From the NCBI RefSeq assembly GCF_029888045.1, contig NZ_JARXRN010000015.1, positions 1 through 64,000 on the forward strand: a stretch of 64,000 nucleotides of DNA, read 5' to 3'. The notes under the pieces are model-generated. The model was not told where the DNA came from. It made no database searches and saw only the letters and a program-made list of their open reading frames with translations. Shown here one piece after another: positions 34,616-43,217 of this stretch. The DNA is from Luteimonas rhizosphaericola (GTDB lineage Bacteria; Pseudomonadota; Gammaproteobacteria; Xanthomonadales; Xanthomonadaceae). Within the stretch, counting starts at the first letter, position 1; every line of letters starts with the position of its first letter. Position numbers and translations under genes: made by a program.

Positions 34616-36154
34616 TCAGTCGGCGGCGATCGCCAGCTGCACGCCGAGCGGCGCGATGTCGGCCGGTTCGCCCTCGAGGTCCGCGCGCAGCAGTGGCCGG
34701 TTTTCCAGCCAGCGGCGGGCCAGGCGCAGGGTCATGCGGCTGTCCTCGACCTCCAGCTCGAGGCGCGGAATCTCGTCGCCATCACGCGCTCGGTGCAGCA
34801 GGGCCGAGATCCGCAGCAGCGCCGCCGTGCGCCGGGCCGCGCCGAGCAGCCGGTCGGGCAGGGCGTCGAACGCCGATTTCGGGATGCGCCGGCGGTGGGT
34901 GCGCACCAGCGCGGCGAGGAACTGCTGCTCCTGGCGCGAGAAGCCGGCGATGTCCGAATGCTCGATCACGTAGGCGCCGTGCACCTGGTACTGGCTGTGC
35001 GCGATCGCCAGGCCGAGCTCGTGCAGGCGCGCGCCCCAGGCGAGCATCAGCAGGTCGTCGGAATCGAGCTTCCATGCCGGTGCGGCCTGTTCGAACAGCC
35101 GAATCGCAGTGGCCTCCACGCGCGCGGCCTGGGCCACGTCGATGCCGTAGCGCTGGGTGAGCGCGCCGATGGAGGCTTCTCGCGGGTCGTCTTCGCCGCC
35201 GCGGCCGAGCATGTCGTACAGCACGCCCTCGCGCATCGCCGCCTTGCTCACCGCCATGCGCGCGAGCCCGAGCGCATCGAACGCGGCTTCCAGCACCAGC
35301 ACGCCGCCGGCGATGATCGGCCGGCGGTCGTCGGACAGGCCGGGCAGGTCGATGGCCTCGATCGAACCGGCCTGCAGCAGCCGGTCGCGCACCTGGGGCA
35401 GGGCCTCGGCGGTGACCGCGCCCTTGGTGAGCTTCATCGCCGCGCAGATCTCGCCGATCGCCTTGCAGGTGCCGGATGCCCCTATGGCCTCGTTCCAGCC
35501 CAGCGCGCGATAGGCGTTGGCGAACTGCTGGAACTCCGAGCCGACCTCGATCACCGCCTCGCGCCACTTCCTGCGCGTGAGCTTGCCGTTGCCGAAGAAC
35601 CGCCGGGTGGTGGCGATGCAGCCCACCTGCAGGCTTTCGCGCTCGATCGCCTGGAAGCCGCGGCCGATGATGCACTCGGTGGAGCCGCCGCCGATGTCGA
35701 CCACGAGCCGCAGGCATCCGGCCTTGGGCGGCTGCGCATGGGCGACACCGAGGTAGATCAGGCGCGCTTCCTCGCGTCCGGAAATCACCTCGATGCCGTG
35801 GCCGAGCGCGGTTTCGGCCGGCACCAGGAACGACTGCGGCGCGGCCAGCAGGCGCACGGTATTGGTGGCCAGCGCGCGCACGCGCTGCGGCGGGATGTCG
35901 CGGATGCGCTGGCCGAAGCGCGCCAGGCAGGTGAGCGCGCGCTGGCGCACGTCCAGCGACAGGCCACCCTTGCCGTCCAGGCCCTCGGCCAGGCGCACGG
36001 TCTCGCGCAGGCGGTCGACGATGCGCAGCTGGCCGAGCGTGTAGCTGGCCACCACCATGTGGAAGCTGTTCGAGCCCAGGTCGATCGCGGCCAGCATGTC
36101 GCCGTCGCGCAGGGGCGAGGTCAGGGATCCCGCACGGGCAAGCGCATCCATCAT
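34616..36154 (-). CDS. ppx: Exopolyphosphatase
   Basis: A 512-residue Ppx/GppA enzyme that releases phosphate from polyphosphate ends. The N-terminal ASKHA motif is MLAAIDLGSNSFHMVVASYTLGQLRIVDRLRETVRLAEGLD. The second phosphate loop LRLVVDIGGGSTECIIGRGF and ESLQVGCI follow. The C-terminal HD-like domain carries RTHRRRIPKSAFDALPDRL. The start (ATGATG at 36154) overlaps the ppk stop by 4 bp, so ppx is last in the phoR-ppk-ppx chain. No membrane segment is seen. Confidence 0.95.
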   Translation of the reverse strand: MMDALARAGSLTSPLRDGDMLAAIDLGSNSFHMVVASYTLGQLRIVDRLRETVRLAEGLDGKGGLSLDVRQRALTCLARFGQRIRDIPPQRVRALATNTVRLLAAPQSFLVPAETALGHGIEVISGREEARLIYLGVAHAQPPKAGCLRLVVDIGGGSTECIIGRGFQAIERESLQVGCIATTRRFFGNGKLTRRKWREAVIEVGSEFQQFANAYRALGWNEAIGASGTCKAIGEICAAMKLTKGAVTAEALPQVRDRLLQAGSIEAIDLPGLSDDRRPIIAGGVLVLEAAFDALGLARMAVSKAAMREGVLYDMLGRGGEDDPREASIGALTQRYGIDVAQAARVEATAIRLFEQAAPAWKLDSDDLLMLAWGARLHELGLAIAHSQYQVHGAYVIEHSDIAGFSRQEQQFLAALVRTHRRRIPKSAFDALPDRLLGAARRTAALLRISALLHRARDGDEIPRLELEVEDSRMTLRLARRWLENRPLLRADLEGEPADIAPLGVQLAIAAD

Positions 36155-38307
36155 CCGCAGAGTTTGGCCAGCAGGGAGGCTTGCGCCGAATGCGGCATGG
36201 TGTCGCCGAGGGGCGCCAGCTTGCGGTAAACGCCATCCTCGTGCAATTCCCAGGCGTTGAGGTTGTCGGCCAGGTAGTTGTCCAGCGCCTCCTCGCGCAC
36301 GCGCGCGGCGATCTCCGGATCCAGCACCGGGAAGCAGGTCTCCACCCGCCGCAGCAGGTTGCGTTCCAGCCAGTCGGCGCTCGAGCAGTAGAGCTCGGGC
36401 TGGCCGTCGTTGCCGAACCAGTACACGCGGTGGTGCTCCAGGAAGCGGCCGATGATCGAGCGCACGCGGATGTTCTCCGACACGCCCGGCACGCCTGGAC
36501 GCAGCGAGCACGCGCCGCGCACGATCAGGTCGATCGACACGCCCGCCTGCGAGGCCGCGTACAGCGCGCGCATCACCTGCGGCTCGTTGAGCGCGTTCAT
36601 CTTGGCGACGATGCGCCCCGGGCGGCCCGCCTGCGCGTGCCGGGTCTCGCGCTCGATCCGCGCCAGGATCCCGGCATGCAGGGTGAACGGCGACTGCAGC
36701 AGGCGGCTCAGCGATATCGCCGGCGCCAGCCCGGACAGTTGCTGGAAGATCAGGTGCACGTCGTTGCCGATGTCCGGGTCGGCGCTGATCAGGCCGAAGT
36801 CGGTGTACACGCGCGCGGTGCCCGAGTGGTAGTTGCCGGTGCCCAGGTGCACGTAGCGCCGGAGCTTGCGGCCCTCGCGCCGCACCACCAGCAGCATCTT
36901 CGCGTGGGTCTTGTAGCCCACCACGCCGTAGACGACCTGCACGCCGGCCTCCTGCAGCCGGTCGGCCAGGCCGAGGTTGGCCTCCTCGTCGAAGCGCGCG
37001 CGCAGCTCGACCACCACGGTCACGTCCTTGCCGTTCCGGGCGGCCTGCACCAGGTGCTCGACGATCGGCGAATCCTTGCCGGTGCGGTAGAGCGTCTGCT
37101 TGATGGCGAGGACGTTCGGGTCCTCGGCCGCCTGCTTGATCAGTTCCAGCACCGGCGCGAACGCGTCGAACGGGTGGTGCAGCAGCACGTCGCCCTCGGA
37201 CACCAGCTCGAACATGGCGTCGCTGTTCTTCGGCAGCCGCGGCTGGAACGCGGGGAACTTCAGGTCCGGCCGCTGCACCAGGTCGTAGACCTGGATCACC
37301 CGGTTGAGGTTCACGGGGCCGTCGATGCGGTAGACCGCGTTCTCCGGCAGCTCGAAGTTCTGCAGCAGCGTGCGCACGATCGGCTTGGGGCAGGTGGCCG
37401 CGATCTCCAGCCGCATCGCGCGCAGGTAGCCGCGCCCCTGCAGTTCGTCGCGCAGCGCCAGGGCGAGGTTCTCCACCTCGTCCTCGTCGACGATCAGCTC
37501 GGAGTTGCGCGTCACCCGGAACTGGTAGGCGCCCTTGACCTCCATGCCGGGGAACAGCTCGTGCACGAACTCCGACAGCACCGAGGACAGGAACACGAAG
37601 TCGTACTCGCCGCCGGAGATCCGCTCGGGCAGCTGGATGATGCGCGGCAGCGAGCGCGGCGCGCGCACGATCGCCAGGTTGCCCACGCGCCCGAACGCGT
37701 CGCGGCCCTTGAGCACCACCACGATGTTGAGCGACTTGTTGAGGATCTTCGGGAACGGATGCGCGGGATCGAGCCCCAGCGGCGACAGCACCGGCATGAT
37801 CTCGTCGCGGAAATAGGCGCGCAGCCAGCGGGTCTGGCGCGCCGTCCACTGTGCGCGGCCGAGCACGCGCACGCCCTTGTCGGTCAGCGCCGGTCGCAGC
37901 ACCTCGTTCCAGCAGCGGTACTGCGCATCGACCAGTTCGGCCGCGCGGTCGTGGATGCGCTTGAGCACCGTCGCCGGTGCCAGACCGTCCGGCGGCGTGG
38001 GAACGGTGCCGAAATCCTGCGCATGGCGCACGGTGGCGGCGCGGATCTCGAAGAATTCGTCGAGGTTGGTGCAGGAGATGCACAGGTAGCGCAGCCGCTC
38101 GAGCAACGGCACCGCATCGTCCTGCGCCTGGGCCAGCACGCGGAAGTTGAAGTCCAGCTGCGACAGTTCGCGGTTGAAGTACAGCGCCGGGTCGCGCAAC
38201 GGGTCGTCGTCGCCGGCGTCGGCTGCCGCCGCGACCGTGCGCGCGGGTCGCGCGCCGCGGCCGCGGGTCGTGGCGGGGGTGTCCGCACCATCGGCGGGTC
38301 GGTTCAC
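36151..38307 (-). CDS. ppk: Polyphosphate kinase 1
   Basis: A 718-residue enzyme making polyphosphate from ATP. Features: YFNRELSQLDFNFRVLAQA at the N domain, the head domain, VLAIKQTLYRTGKDSPIVEHLVQAARNGKDVTVVVELRARFDEEANL, the autophosphorylated His in GYKTHAKMLLVVRREG, and a C-terminal IRVRSIIGRFLEHHRVYWFGND...LYCSSADWLERNL. GTG at 38307 overlaps the phoR stop. The first ~35 residues are a disordered Ala/Arg extension. Confidence 0.96.
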   Translation of the reverse strand: MNRPADGADTPATTRGRGARPARTVAAAADAGDDDPLRDPALYFNRELSQLDFNFRVLAQAQDDAVPLLERLRYLCISCTNLDEFFEIRAATVRHAQDFGTVPTPPDGLAPATVLKRIHDRAAELVDAQYRCWNEVLRPALTDKGVRVLGRAQWTARQTRWLRAYFRDEIMPVLSPLGLDPAHPFPKILNKSLNIVVVLKGRDAFGRVGNLAIVRAPRSLPRIIQLPERISGGEYDFVFLSSVLSEFVHELFPGMEVKGAYQFRVTRNSELIVDEDEVENLALALRDELQGRGYLRAMRLEIAATCPKPIVRTLLQNFELPENAVYRIDGPVNLNRVIQVYDLVQRPDLKFPAFQPRLPKNSDAMFELVSEGDVLLHHPFDAFAPVLELIKQAAEDPNVLAIKQTLYRTGKDSPIVEHLVQAARNGKDVTVVVELRARFDEEANLGLADRLQEAGVQVVYGVVGYKTHAKMLLVVRREGRKLRRYVHLGTGNYHSGTARVYTDFGLISADPDIGNDVHLIFQQLSGLAPAISLSRLLQSPFTLHAGILARIERETRHAQAGRPGRIVAKMNALNEPQVMRALYAASQAGVSIDLIVRGACSLRPGVPGVSENIRVRSIIGRFLEHHRVYWFGNDGQPELYCSSADWLERNLLRRVETCFPVLDPEIAARVREEALDNYLADNLNAWELHEDGVYRKLAPLGDTMPHSAQASLLAKLCG

Positions 38308-39629
38308 GGCATGGCTCCGGATGTGGCTGCGTCTCGCGATTCGATCCGCTCGGCGCCGAAATGGCAGGAAAACAGGCTGCCGCGTCCCACTTCGCTGGCG
38401 ATTTCCAGCCGTGCGTGGTGCAGGTTCAGCACGTGCTTGACGATGGCCAGTCCCAGCCCGGTGCCGCCGGATTCGCGCGAGCGGCTGGTCGAGACCCGGT
38501 AGAAGCGCTCGGTGAGCCGCGGCAGGTGCGCGGCGGGGATGCCGAAGCCGCTGTCGCGCACCGACAGCACCAGGCTGTCGCCCTCGCGCGCCAGGCGGAT
38601 CGTGATCGTGCCTCCCGCGGGCGTGTAGCGCACCGCGTTGCTGACCAGGTTGGAGAACGCGCTGTGCAGCTCCTTGGTCGAACCGCGCAGGTCGACCCCG
38701 GCGGCGTCCTCCACCGTCACCACGTGTCGGCCCTGGCTGAGCGCCTCGGCCTCGCGGCGCAGGGTGGACAGCATCGAGCCCATCGCCACCGTCTCGCTGT
38801 CGATGCCCTCCTGGGCTTCGAGCCGCGACAGGGTCAGCAGGTCCTCCACCAGCTGGGTCATGCGCTGGGACTGCAGCTGCATCTCCGAGAGCATCGGCGC
38901 CCATTCCGGGTGCTCCTGCGGATCGAGCATGTCCAGGTAGCCGTGCACCACGGTGAGCGGGGTGCGCAGTTCGTGCGAGACGTTGGCGACGAAGTCGCGG
39001 CGCACCTGCTCGAGCCGCATCATCTTGGTGACATCGCGTGCGACCACCAGCCACAGGTCCTCGGAATACGGGATCAGGCGCAGGTTGAGGCGGATGTCGG
39101 CCGAGGCGGGCGAGGTGGCATCGAGCAGCGGCTCGGCGTTGCGCCCGGCCGCGAGCCAATGCGAGATCTGCAGGGTGCGCAGGCGCTCGCCGAGCGGCTG
39201 GCCGATGTCGTGCGGGTAGCGCAGGCCGAGCAGCCCGGTGGCCGCTGCGTTGAACCACTGCACCCGCTGGGTGTTGCGTTCAACCACCACCACCGCGTCG
39301 GGCAGGGCGGCGGCGACCGCGCGGTAGGCGCGCAACATGGCCACCAGGCGGCGCTTGCGCGCGCGCATGTTCTCCTGATTGGCGCGCAGCTGGCGCTCGA
39401 GTTCGTTCCACACCCCCTCGCCGCTGGCGATCGGCTGCCGCTGGCGCGAGGTCAGCCGCGCCAGCACCCGGCGCAGGCGCCAGTAGTGCCAGGCGACCAC
39501 GCCCAGCGCGGCCAGCGCCAGCGCCAGCCAGACCTGGCCGAGCACCAGCCCGGTGAACAGCGCCGCCGCGAGCACCAGCGCGAGCTGGCCCAGGGTGCGG
39601 GTCCACGCGGATCGGGAGCGGGGCGGCAT
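38304..39629 (-). CDS. phoR: Phosphate-responsive sensor histidine kinase PhoR
   Basis: A 441-residue kinase with two closely spaced N-terminal membrane segments (residues ~13-50) and almost no periplasmic loop, typical of PhoR. A PAS-like domain (VAAALPDAVVVVERNTQRVQWFNAAATGLLGLRYPHDIGQPL) follows, then the H-box VRRDFVANVSHELRTPLTVVHGYLDML, N-box SNLVSNAVRYTPAGG, RDSGFGIP and GTGLGLAIVKHVLNLHHARLEI. It follows phoB at 124 bp and leads directly into ppk. In the usual scheme it works with PstSCAB-PhoU, none of which are in the window. Confidence 0.95.
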   Translation of the reverse strand: MPPRSRSAWTRTLGQLALVLAAALFTGLVLGQVWLALALAALGVVAWHYWRLRRVLARLTSRQRQPIASGEGVWNELERQLRANQENMRARKRRLVAMLRAYRAVAAALPDAVVVVERNTQRVQWFNAAATGLLGLRYPHDIGQPLGERLRTLQISHWLAAGRNAEPLLDATSPASADIRLNLRLIPYSEDLWLVVARDVTKMMRLEQVRRDFVANVSHELRTPLTVVHGYLDMLDPQEHPEWAPMLSEMQLQSQRMTQLVEDLLTLSRLEAQEGIDSETVAMGSMLSTLRREAEALSQGRHVVTVEDAAGVDLRGSTKELHSAFSNLVSNAVRYTPAGGTITIRLAREGDSLVLSVRDSGFGIPAAHLPRLTERFYRVSTSRSRESGGTGLGLAIVKHVLNLHHARLEIASEVGRGSLFSCHFGAERIESRDAATSGAMP

Positions 39630-39753
39630 GGCGTGGAATCGGGCGATCGGAATGGCCGGTGGCGGTGGCGGAGGGGTGTAAGCGCTCGATGATATCCGCT
39701 GCCGGCGCGCGCCCCGTCAGGTCCGGGGCGGAGCGGGGCGTGGACGCGCCCCG

Positions 39754-40443
39754 TCAGACCGAAGCGGAGAAGCGGTAGCCCGACCCGCGCACGGTCTGCA
39801 CCATGCCGTCGAGTCCGGCGGGCTCGAGCGTCTTGCGCAGGCGCCGGATGTGCACGTCGACGGTGCGCTCCTCCACGTACACGCTGCCGCCCCAGACGTG
39901 GTCCAGCAGCTGGGTGCGGCTGTAGACGCGCTCGGGGTGGGTCATGAAGAAGTGCAGCAGGCGGTACTCCGTGGGACCGATGCTGACCGGTTCGTCGCCG
40001 GCGAACACCCGGTGCGCGGCGCCGTCGATGCGCAGGCGGCCGACGCTGACGCTGCCGTCCTCGTCGTCCTCGCGCGAACGCCGCATCACCGCGCGGATCC
40101 GCGCCAGCAGCTCGCGTGCCGAGAACGGCTTGACCACGTAGTCGTCGACGCCGGCCTCAAGCCCGCCGACGCGGTCGTTCTCCTCGCCGCGGGCGGTGAG
40201 CATGATGATCGGCACCTCGCGGGTCAGCGTCTCCTTGCGCCAGCGCCGCGCCAGCTCCAGGCCGCTGGTGCCCGGCAGCATCCAGTCGAGCAGGATCAGG
40301 TCCGGCACCCGGTCGGCGATCGAGGACTGGGCCTCGCGCGCGTCGCCCGCGTGGGCCGGTTCGAAATCGCCCTTTCGCAGGGCGAAGGCCACCATTTCGC
40401 GGATCGCGGGTTCGTCGTCGACGATCAGGATGCGCTTCTGCAC
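39754..40443 (-). CDS. phoB: Phosphate regulon response regulator PhoB
   Basis: A 229-residue OmpR-type activator. The receiver has [25 protein letters not shown], acceptor Asp in [16 protein letters not shown] and [24 protein letters not shown]. The winged helix has [57 protein letters not shown] at 40443 is used because GGA lies a normal distance upstream and the protein then starts [11 protein letters not shown] as in relatives; an ATG eight codons upstream is possible. A Pho box begins 41 bp upstream. Confidence 0.95.
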   Translation of the reverse strand: MQKRILIVDDEPAIREMVAFALRKGDFEPAHAGDAREAQSSIADRVPDLILLDWMLPGTSGLELARRWRKETLTREVPIIMLTARGEENDRVGGLEAGVDDYVVKPFSARELLARIRAVMRRSREDDEDGSVSVGRLRIDGAAHRVFAGDEPVSIGPTEYRLLHFFMTHPERVYSRTQLLDHVWGGSVYVEERTVDVHIRRLRKTLEPAGLDGMVQTVRGSGYRFSASV

Positions 40444-40483
40444 GTTTCGTCCTGCGGTGCCGGCCACGTCGGCCGCTCACCGC

Positions 40484-40516
40484 ATTAGACGACAGTTTTA
40501 TGACCGGTTTGTGACC
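40484..40516 (-). promoter_or_regulatory. Pho box with three 11-bp repeats upstream of phoB
   Basis: On the minus strand three direct repeats of 11 bp carry the cores GTCAC (40506-40516), GTCAT (40495-40505) and GTCGT (40484-40494), each followed by an A/T/C-rich spacer. The middle-right part, GTCATAAAACTGTC, is close to the E. coli Pho box. It lies 41-73 bp before the phoB start, implying PhoB autoregulation of the phoB-phoR-ppk-ppx set. Confidence 0.75.
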
Positions 40517-40552
40517 CCGCTCCGGGCGCGCCCCGTGGCGCTTGGGCGGCGG

Positions 40553-42217
40553 TCAGCGCCGGCGGTGCAGGTCCGGATCGCGGATGCCCTGGCGCCGCAG
40601 TTCGAGCACCACCGGGGTGATCTGGGCGATGCGGGCGTCGATCCGCGCCCGGGCGTAGTAGTCCAGGTCCTCGCGCTTCTTGAGCGTGTTGAGCTGGACC
40701 AGGGCCTGTTCTTCGCGCCCGCTCAGGTAGGCGGCCTCGGCCCAGGCTTCGCCGGCGCGCACCGGGTCGCCGGCGATCTCGCTGGCGCGGGCGAAGGTGC
40801 GCTGGAACGCGGGTTCGCTGCCGCTGCCCGACATCAGCGGACGCAGCACTTCCTGCGCCCGGCGCCCGGCCTCGGGCGTGTTGCGCGCCACCAGGATGTC
40901 GGCGTAGCCCAGGGCCACCGCCGGGTGGCGCGGCATCCGGTCGAGCAGCGCCTCGAATCGACGGTCGGCGGCGGCGTGCCGCCCGGCGTGCGCTTCGGCT
41001 TCGGCCAGGCCGATCTCGAGCCAGACGTCACCCGGGTGGCGCTCGAGCAGGTCCGCCAGCGCGAGAGCCGCCGGCTCGCCGCGGCCGGCACGCACCTGCG
41101 CGACCGCCAGGCCGTAGCGCTGGGCGTCGTCGAGCGGGCCGGCGGTAGCCAGGCGCTCGTATTCGCGGATCGCCGCATCGGGCGTGTTCGCGCTGAGCAC
41201 GCGCAGGCGCTCGCGTGCCCAGCCGAAGACGCGGCGCTGGCCGGGGTCGAATCCGCCGCCGCCGAGGCTCAGCCCCGTCGGCAGGAGGGGGTTGTCGCCC
41301 GCGCGCAGCCCATCGGGCACCACCACGCCGTCAATCGGGATGCGTTCGGTGCGTCGCGCGCCGGGCGTGGAGACCGTGCCCGTCACCGAGCCGCCGGGGA
41401 GCCGCTCGGCGCGGTCCTTGGCCTCGCTGATGCGGGTGGTGGTGACCGGGTGGGTGCGCAGGTAGTCGGGCAGGCGCTCGCGTGCGCCGCCCTGGTTGGT
41501 GCGCGAGGCCGCCTGCATGCGCTCGAACATGCTGGCCATGGCGATGGGTTCGTAGCCGCTGCGCGCGAGGGTGCGGATGCCGATGCGGTCGGCTTCCGAT
41601 TCGTTGGAGCGGGTGTAGTTGATCTGGCGCTGGGCCATCAGGCCCTGGGCGCTGGCCACCGCGGCCATCGCCGCGTCGTCGGACGAGTTGCCGCCGGCGC
41701 TCTGCGCGACCGCGATCGCGCCCAGCATCGCCAGCAGGATCGGGATGGAGTCGCGCTGGGCGCGCTCGACGCTGCGCAGCACATGCGCCTGGGTGACGTG
41801 CGCCACTTCGTGCCCGAGCACGGCCGCCACTTCGTCCTCGGTCTCGGCCGCCAGCACCAGCCCCGCGTTCATGCCGATGTAGCCGCCCAGCGTGGCGAAG
41901 GCATTGATGCTGCGGTCCTTCATCATGAAGAAGGTGAAGCGCTGTTCGGGGTCGTCGCTGGCTGCGCCCAGACGGGTGCCGGTGGCCTGCAGCCAGCCGT
42001 CCACCAGCGGGTCCTCGAGCACGTAGCCGTAATGGCGAAGCTGCGCCAGCATCATGCGGCCGTATTCGGACTGCTGGGCCGGCCCGAGCACGCTGCCGGC
42101 GGACGAACCGATGTCGGGCAGGCGGTTCTCCTGCGCGGGAGCACTCACGCTGGCGACCAGCACCAACAGCAGGGCCGTGAGCAGCAGCGGGGCGTGACGG
42201 GCGATGCGCAGGGGCAT
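40553..42217 (-). CDS. bepA: Periplasmic M48 metalloprotease with TPR domain (BepA-like)
   Basis: A 554-residue protein with a signal peptide (MPLRIARHAPLLLTALLLVLVASVSAPAQ). The zinc motif is HEVAH in EDEVAAVLGHEVAHVTQAH, with the third ligand in NYTRSNESEADRIGIRTLARSGYEP. The C-terminal ~230 residues are TPR-like helices (YGLAVAQVRAGRGEPAALALADLLERHPGDVWLEIGLAEAEAHAGR). BepA helps LptD assembly and degrades misfolded outer membrane proteins. A ~40-residue Gly/Thr/Pro-rich linker separates the two parts. It is transcribed toward phoB, 109 bp apart. Confidence 0.92.
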   Translation of the reverse strand: MPLRIARHAPLLLTALLLVLVASVSAPAQENRLPDIGSSAGSVLGPAQQSEYGRMMLAQLRHYGYVLEDPLVDGWLQATGTRLGAASDDPEQRFTFFMMKDRSINAFATLGGYIGMNAGLVLAAETEDEVAAVLGHEVAHVTQAHVLRSVERAQRDSIPILLAMLGAIAVAQSAGGNSSDDAAMAAVASAQGLMAQRQINYTRSNESEADRIGIRTLARSGYEPIAMASMFERMQAASRTNQGGARERLPDYLRTHPVTTTRISEAKDRAERLPGGSVTGTVSTPGARRTERIPIDGVVVPDGLRAGDNPLLPTGLSLGGGGFDPGQRRVFGWARERLRVLSANTPDAAIREYERLATAGPLDDAQRYGLAVAQVRAGRGEPAALALADLLERHPGDVWLEIGLAEAEAHAGRHAAADRRFEALLDRMPRHPAVALGYADILVARNTPEAGRRAQEVLRPLMSGSGSEPAFQRTFARASEIAGDPVRAGEAWAEAAYLSGREEQALVQLNTLKKREDLDYYARARIDARIAQITPVVLELRRQGIRDPDLHRRR

Positions 42218-42374
42218 GGGCGGCTCGGGCGGGCAGTCGGGCAAGCATGCAGGGCGGCCCCCGCATGCGAGTGAATCCGGTGTTAATCGGCCGCAGCGTT
42301 TCGTCCGTGGAGGTGGAAAAGCGGCGCGGCGGCGGCCACCATTCGACCCATCTTCGCACTCGAGGTTCCCGACG

Positions 42375-42680
42375 ATGGACCAGGACACCGCGCCGGGGAC
42401 CGCTCAGCCCCCCATCACCCTGTACACGAGCGCGATCTGCGGCTATTGCGTGGCCGCCAAGACCTTCCTGCGCAGCCGCGGGCTGGAATGGGACGAGGTC
42501 CGCATCGACCTCGACCCGGCCGAACGCGAGCGCATGGTCGCGCGGACGCGACGCAGCACGGTGCCGCAGATCTTCGTCGGCGACGTTCATGTGGGCGGCT
42601 ACGACGACATGATGGCGCTGCATCGCGCGGGCCGTTTCGACGCCCTGCTGCAGCCGGCCACGGATGGACGCGACGCATGA
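42375..42680 (+). CDS. Glutaredoxin (CGYC active site)
   Basis: A 101-residue glutaredoxin: ITLYTSAICGYCVAAKTFLRSRGLEWDEVRIDL, TVPQIFVGDVHVGGYDDMMALHRAGRF. The active site is C22-G-Y-C25; most class-I glutaredoxins have CPYC, so Gly replaces Pro, which usually alters redox potential. The cis-Pro (TVPQIF) and GG glutathione-binding motif are intact, so it should still act as a GSH-dependent disulfide reductase. It is divergent from bepA and overlaps the next gene by 4 bp (ATGA). Confidence 0.92.
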   Translation: MDQDTAPGTAQPPITLYTSAICGYCVAAKTFLRSRGLEWDEVRIDLDPAERERMVARTRRSTVPQIFVGDVHVGGYDDMMALHRAGRFDALLQPATDGRDA

Positions 42681-43096
42681 GCGCGATGGACTCCGATGCC
42701 CCGGATGCCGGCGACGCCGACCGCGTGCGCGAATTCACCGAGTTCCGCAAGCGCATGAACGACCGCATCCTGGCCGAGCCCAACCAGGTGGTGCGGCGCT
42801 TCTTCGCGCTCGACACCCAGACCTACCAGGCCGGGGCGCTGGACGTGAAGACCAAGGAACTGCTGGGCCTGGTCGCGTCCCTGGTGCTGCGCTGCGACGA
42901 CTGCATCGCCTACCACGTGGCCCAGTGCCGCGAGGCGGGCGTGCGCCGCGATGAATTCTTCGAGACGTTCTCGGTCGGGCTGGTGGTGGGCGGCAGCATC
43001 GTGATCCCGCACCTGCGGCGCGCGGTCGATTTCCTCGACCGGCTCGAGCAGGGCGAGGGCGACGCGCCCGTGCCGCACGACCACGCCGGCGGCTGA
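42677..43096 (+). CDS. AhpD-like carboxymuconolactone decarboxylase family protein
   Basis: A 139-residue helical protein with the AhpD redox motif CxxCxxxH (C73-D-D-C76-IAY-H80), preceded by YQAGALDVKTKELLGLVASLVLRC. AhpD-type proteins use this dithiol to pass electrons to peroxiredoxins, so it is likely a thiol peroxidase or hydroperoxide-detoxification partner. It overlaps the glutaredoxin gene by 4 bp, which suggests that the glutaredoxin recycles its disulfide (inference). The His-rich end (PHDHAGG) is a minor oddity. Confidence 0.88.
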   Translation: MSAMDSDAPDAGDADRVREFTEFRKRMNDRILAEPNQVVRRFFALDTQTYQAGALDVKTKELLGLVASLVLRCDDCIAYHVAQCREAGVRRDEFFETFSVGLVVGGSIVIPHLRRAVDFLDRLEQGEGDAPVPHDHAGG

Positions 43097-43146
43097 CGCG
43101 GGCGCGCGCCGGCGGAGCCCGGCTGGGGTGCCGGCCCGGTTTCGGG

Positions 43147-43194
43147 CATAATTTCAGTTTGAACTATTTCCACGCCGCGCCACTCGCGCGGCGT
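43147..43194 (+). promoter_or_regulatory. Promoter-proximal leader hairpin before the isocitrate dehydrogenase gene
   Basis: A -10-like CATAAT (43147-43152) is followed by a perfect 9-bp stem (ACGCCGCGC 43172-43180 / GCGCGGCGT 43186-43194, loop CACTC), then CTTTCC, 24 bp before the ATG. It could be an attenuator, an mRNA-stabilising hairpin, or simply the terminator of the gene upstream. Confidence 0.4.
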
Positions 43195-43217
43195 CTTTCC
43201 GCAGGGAACTCCCCTAC

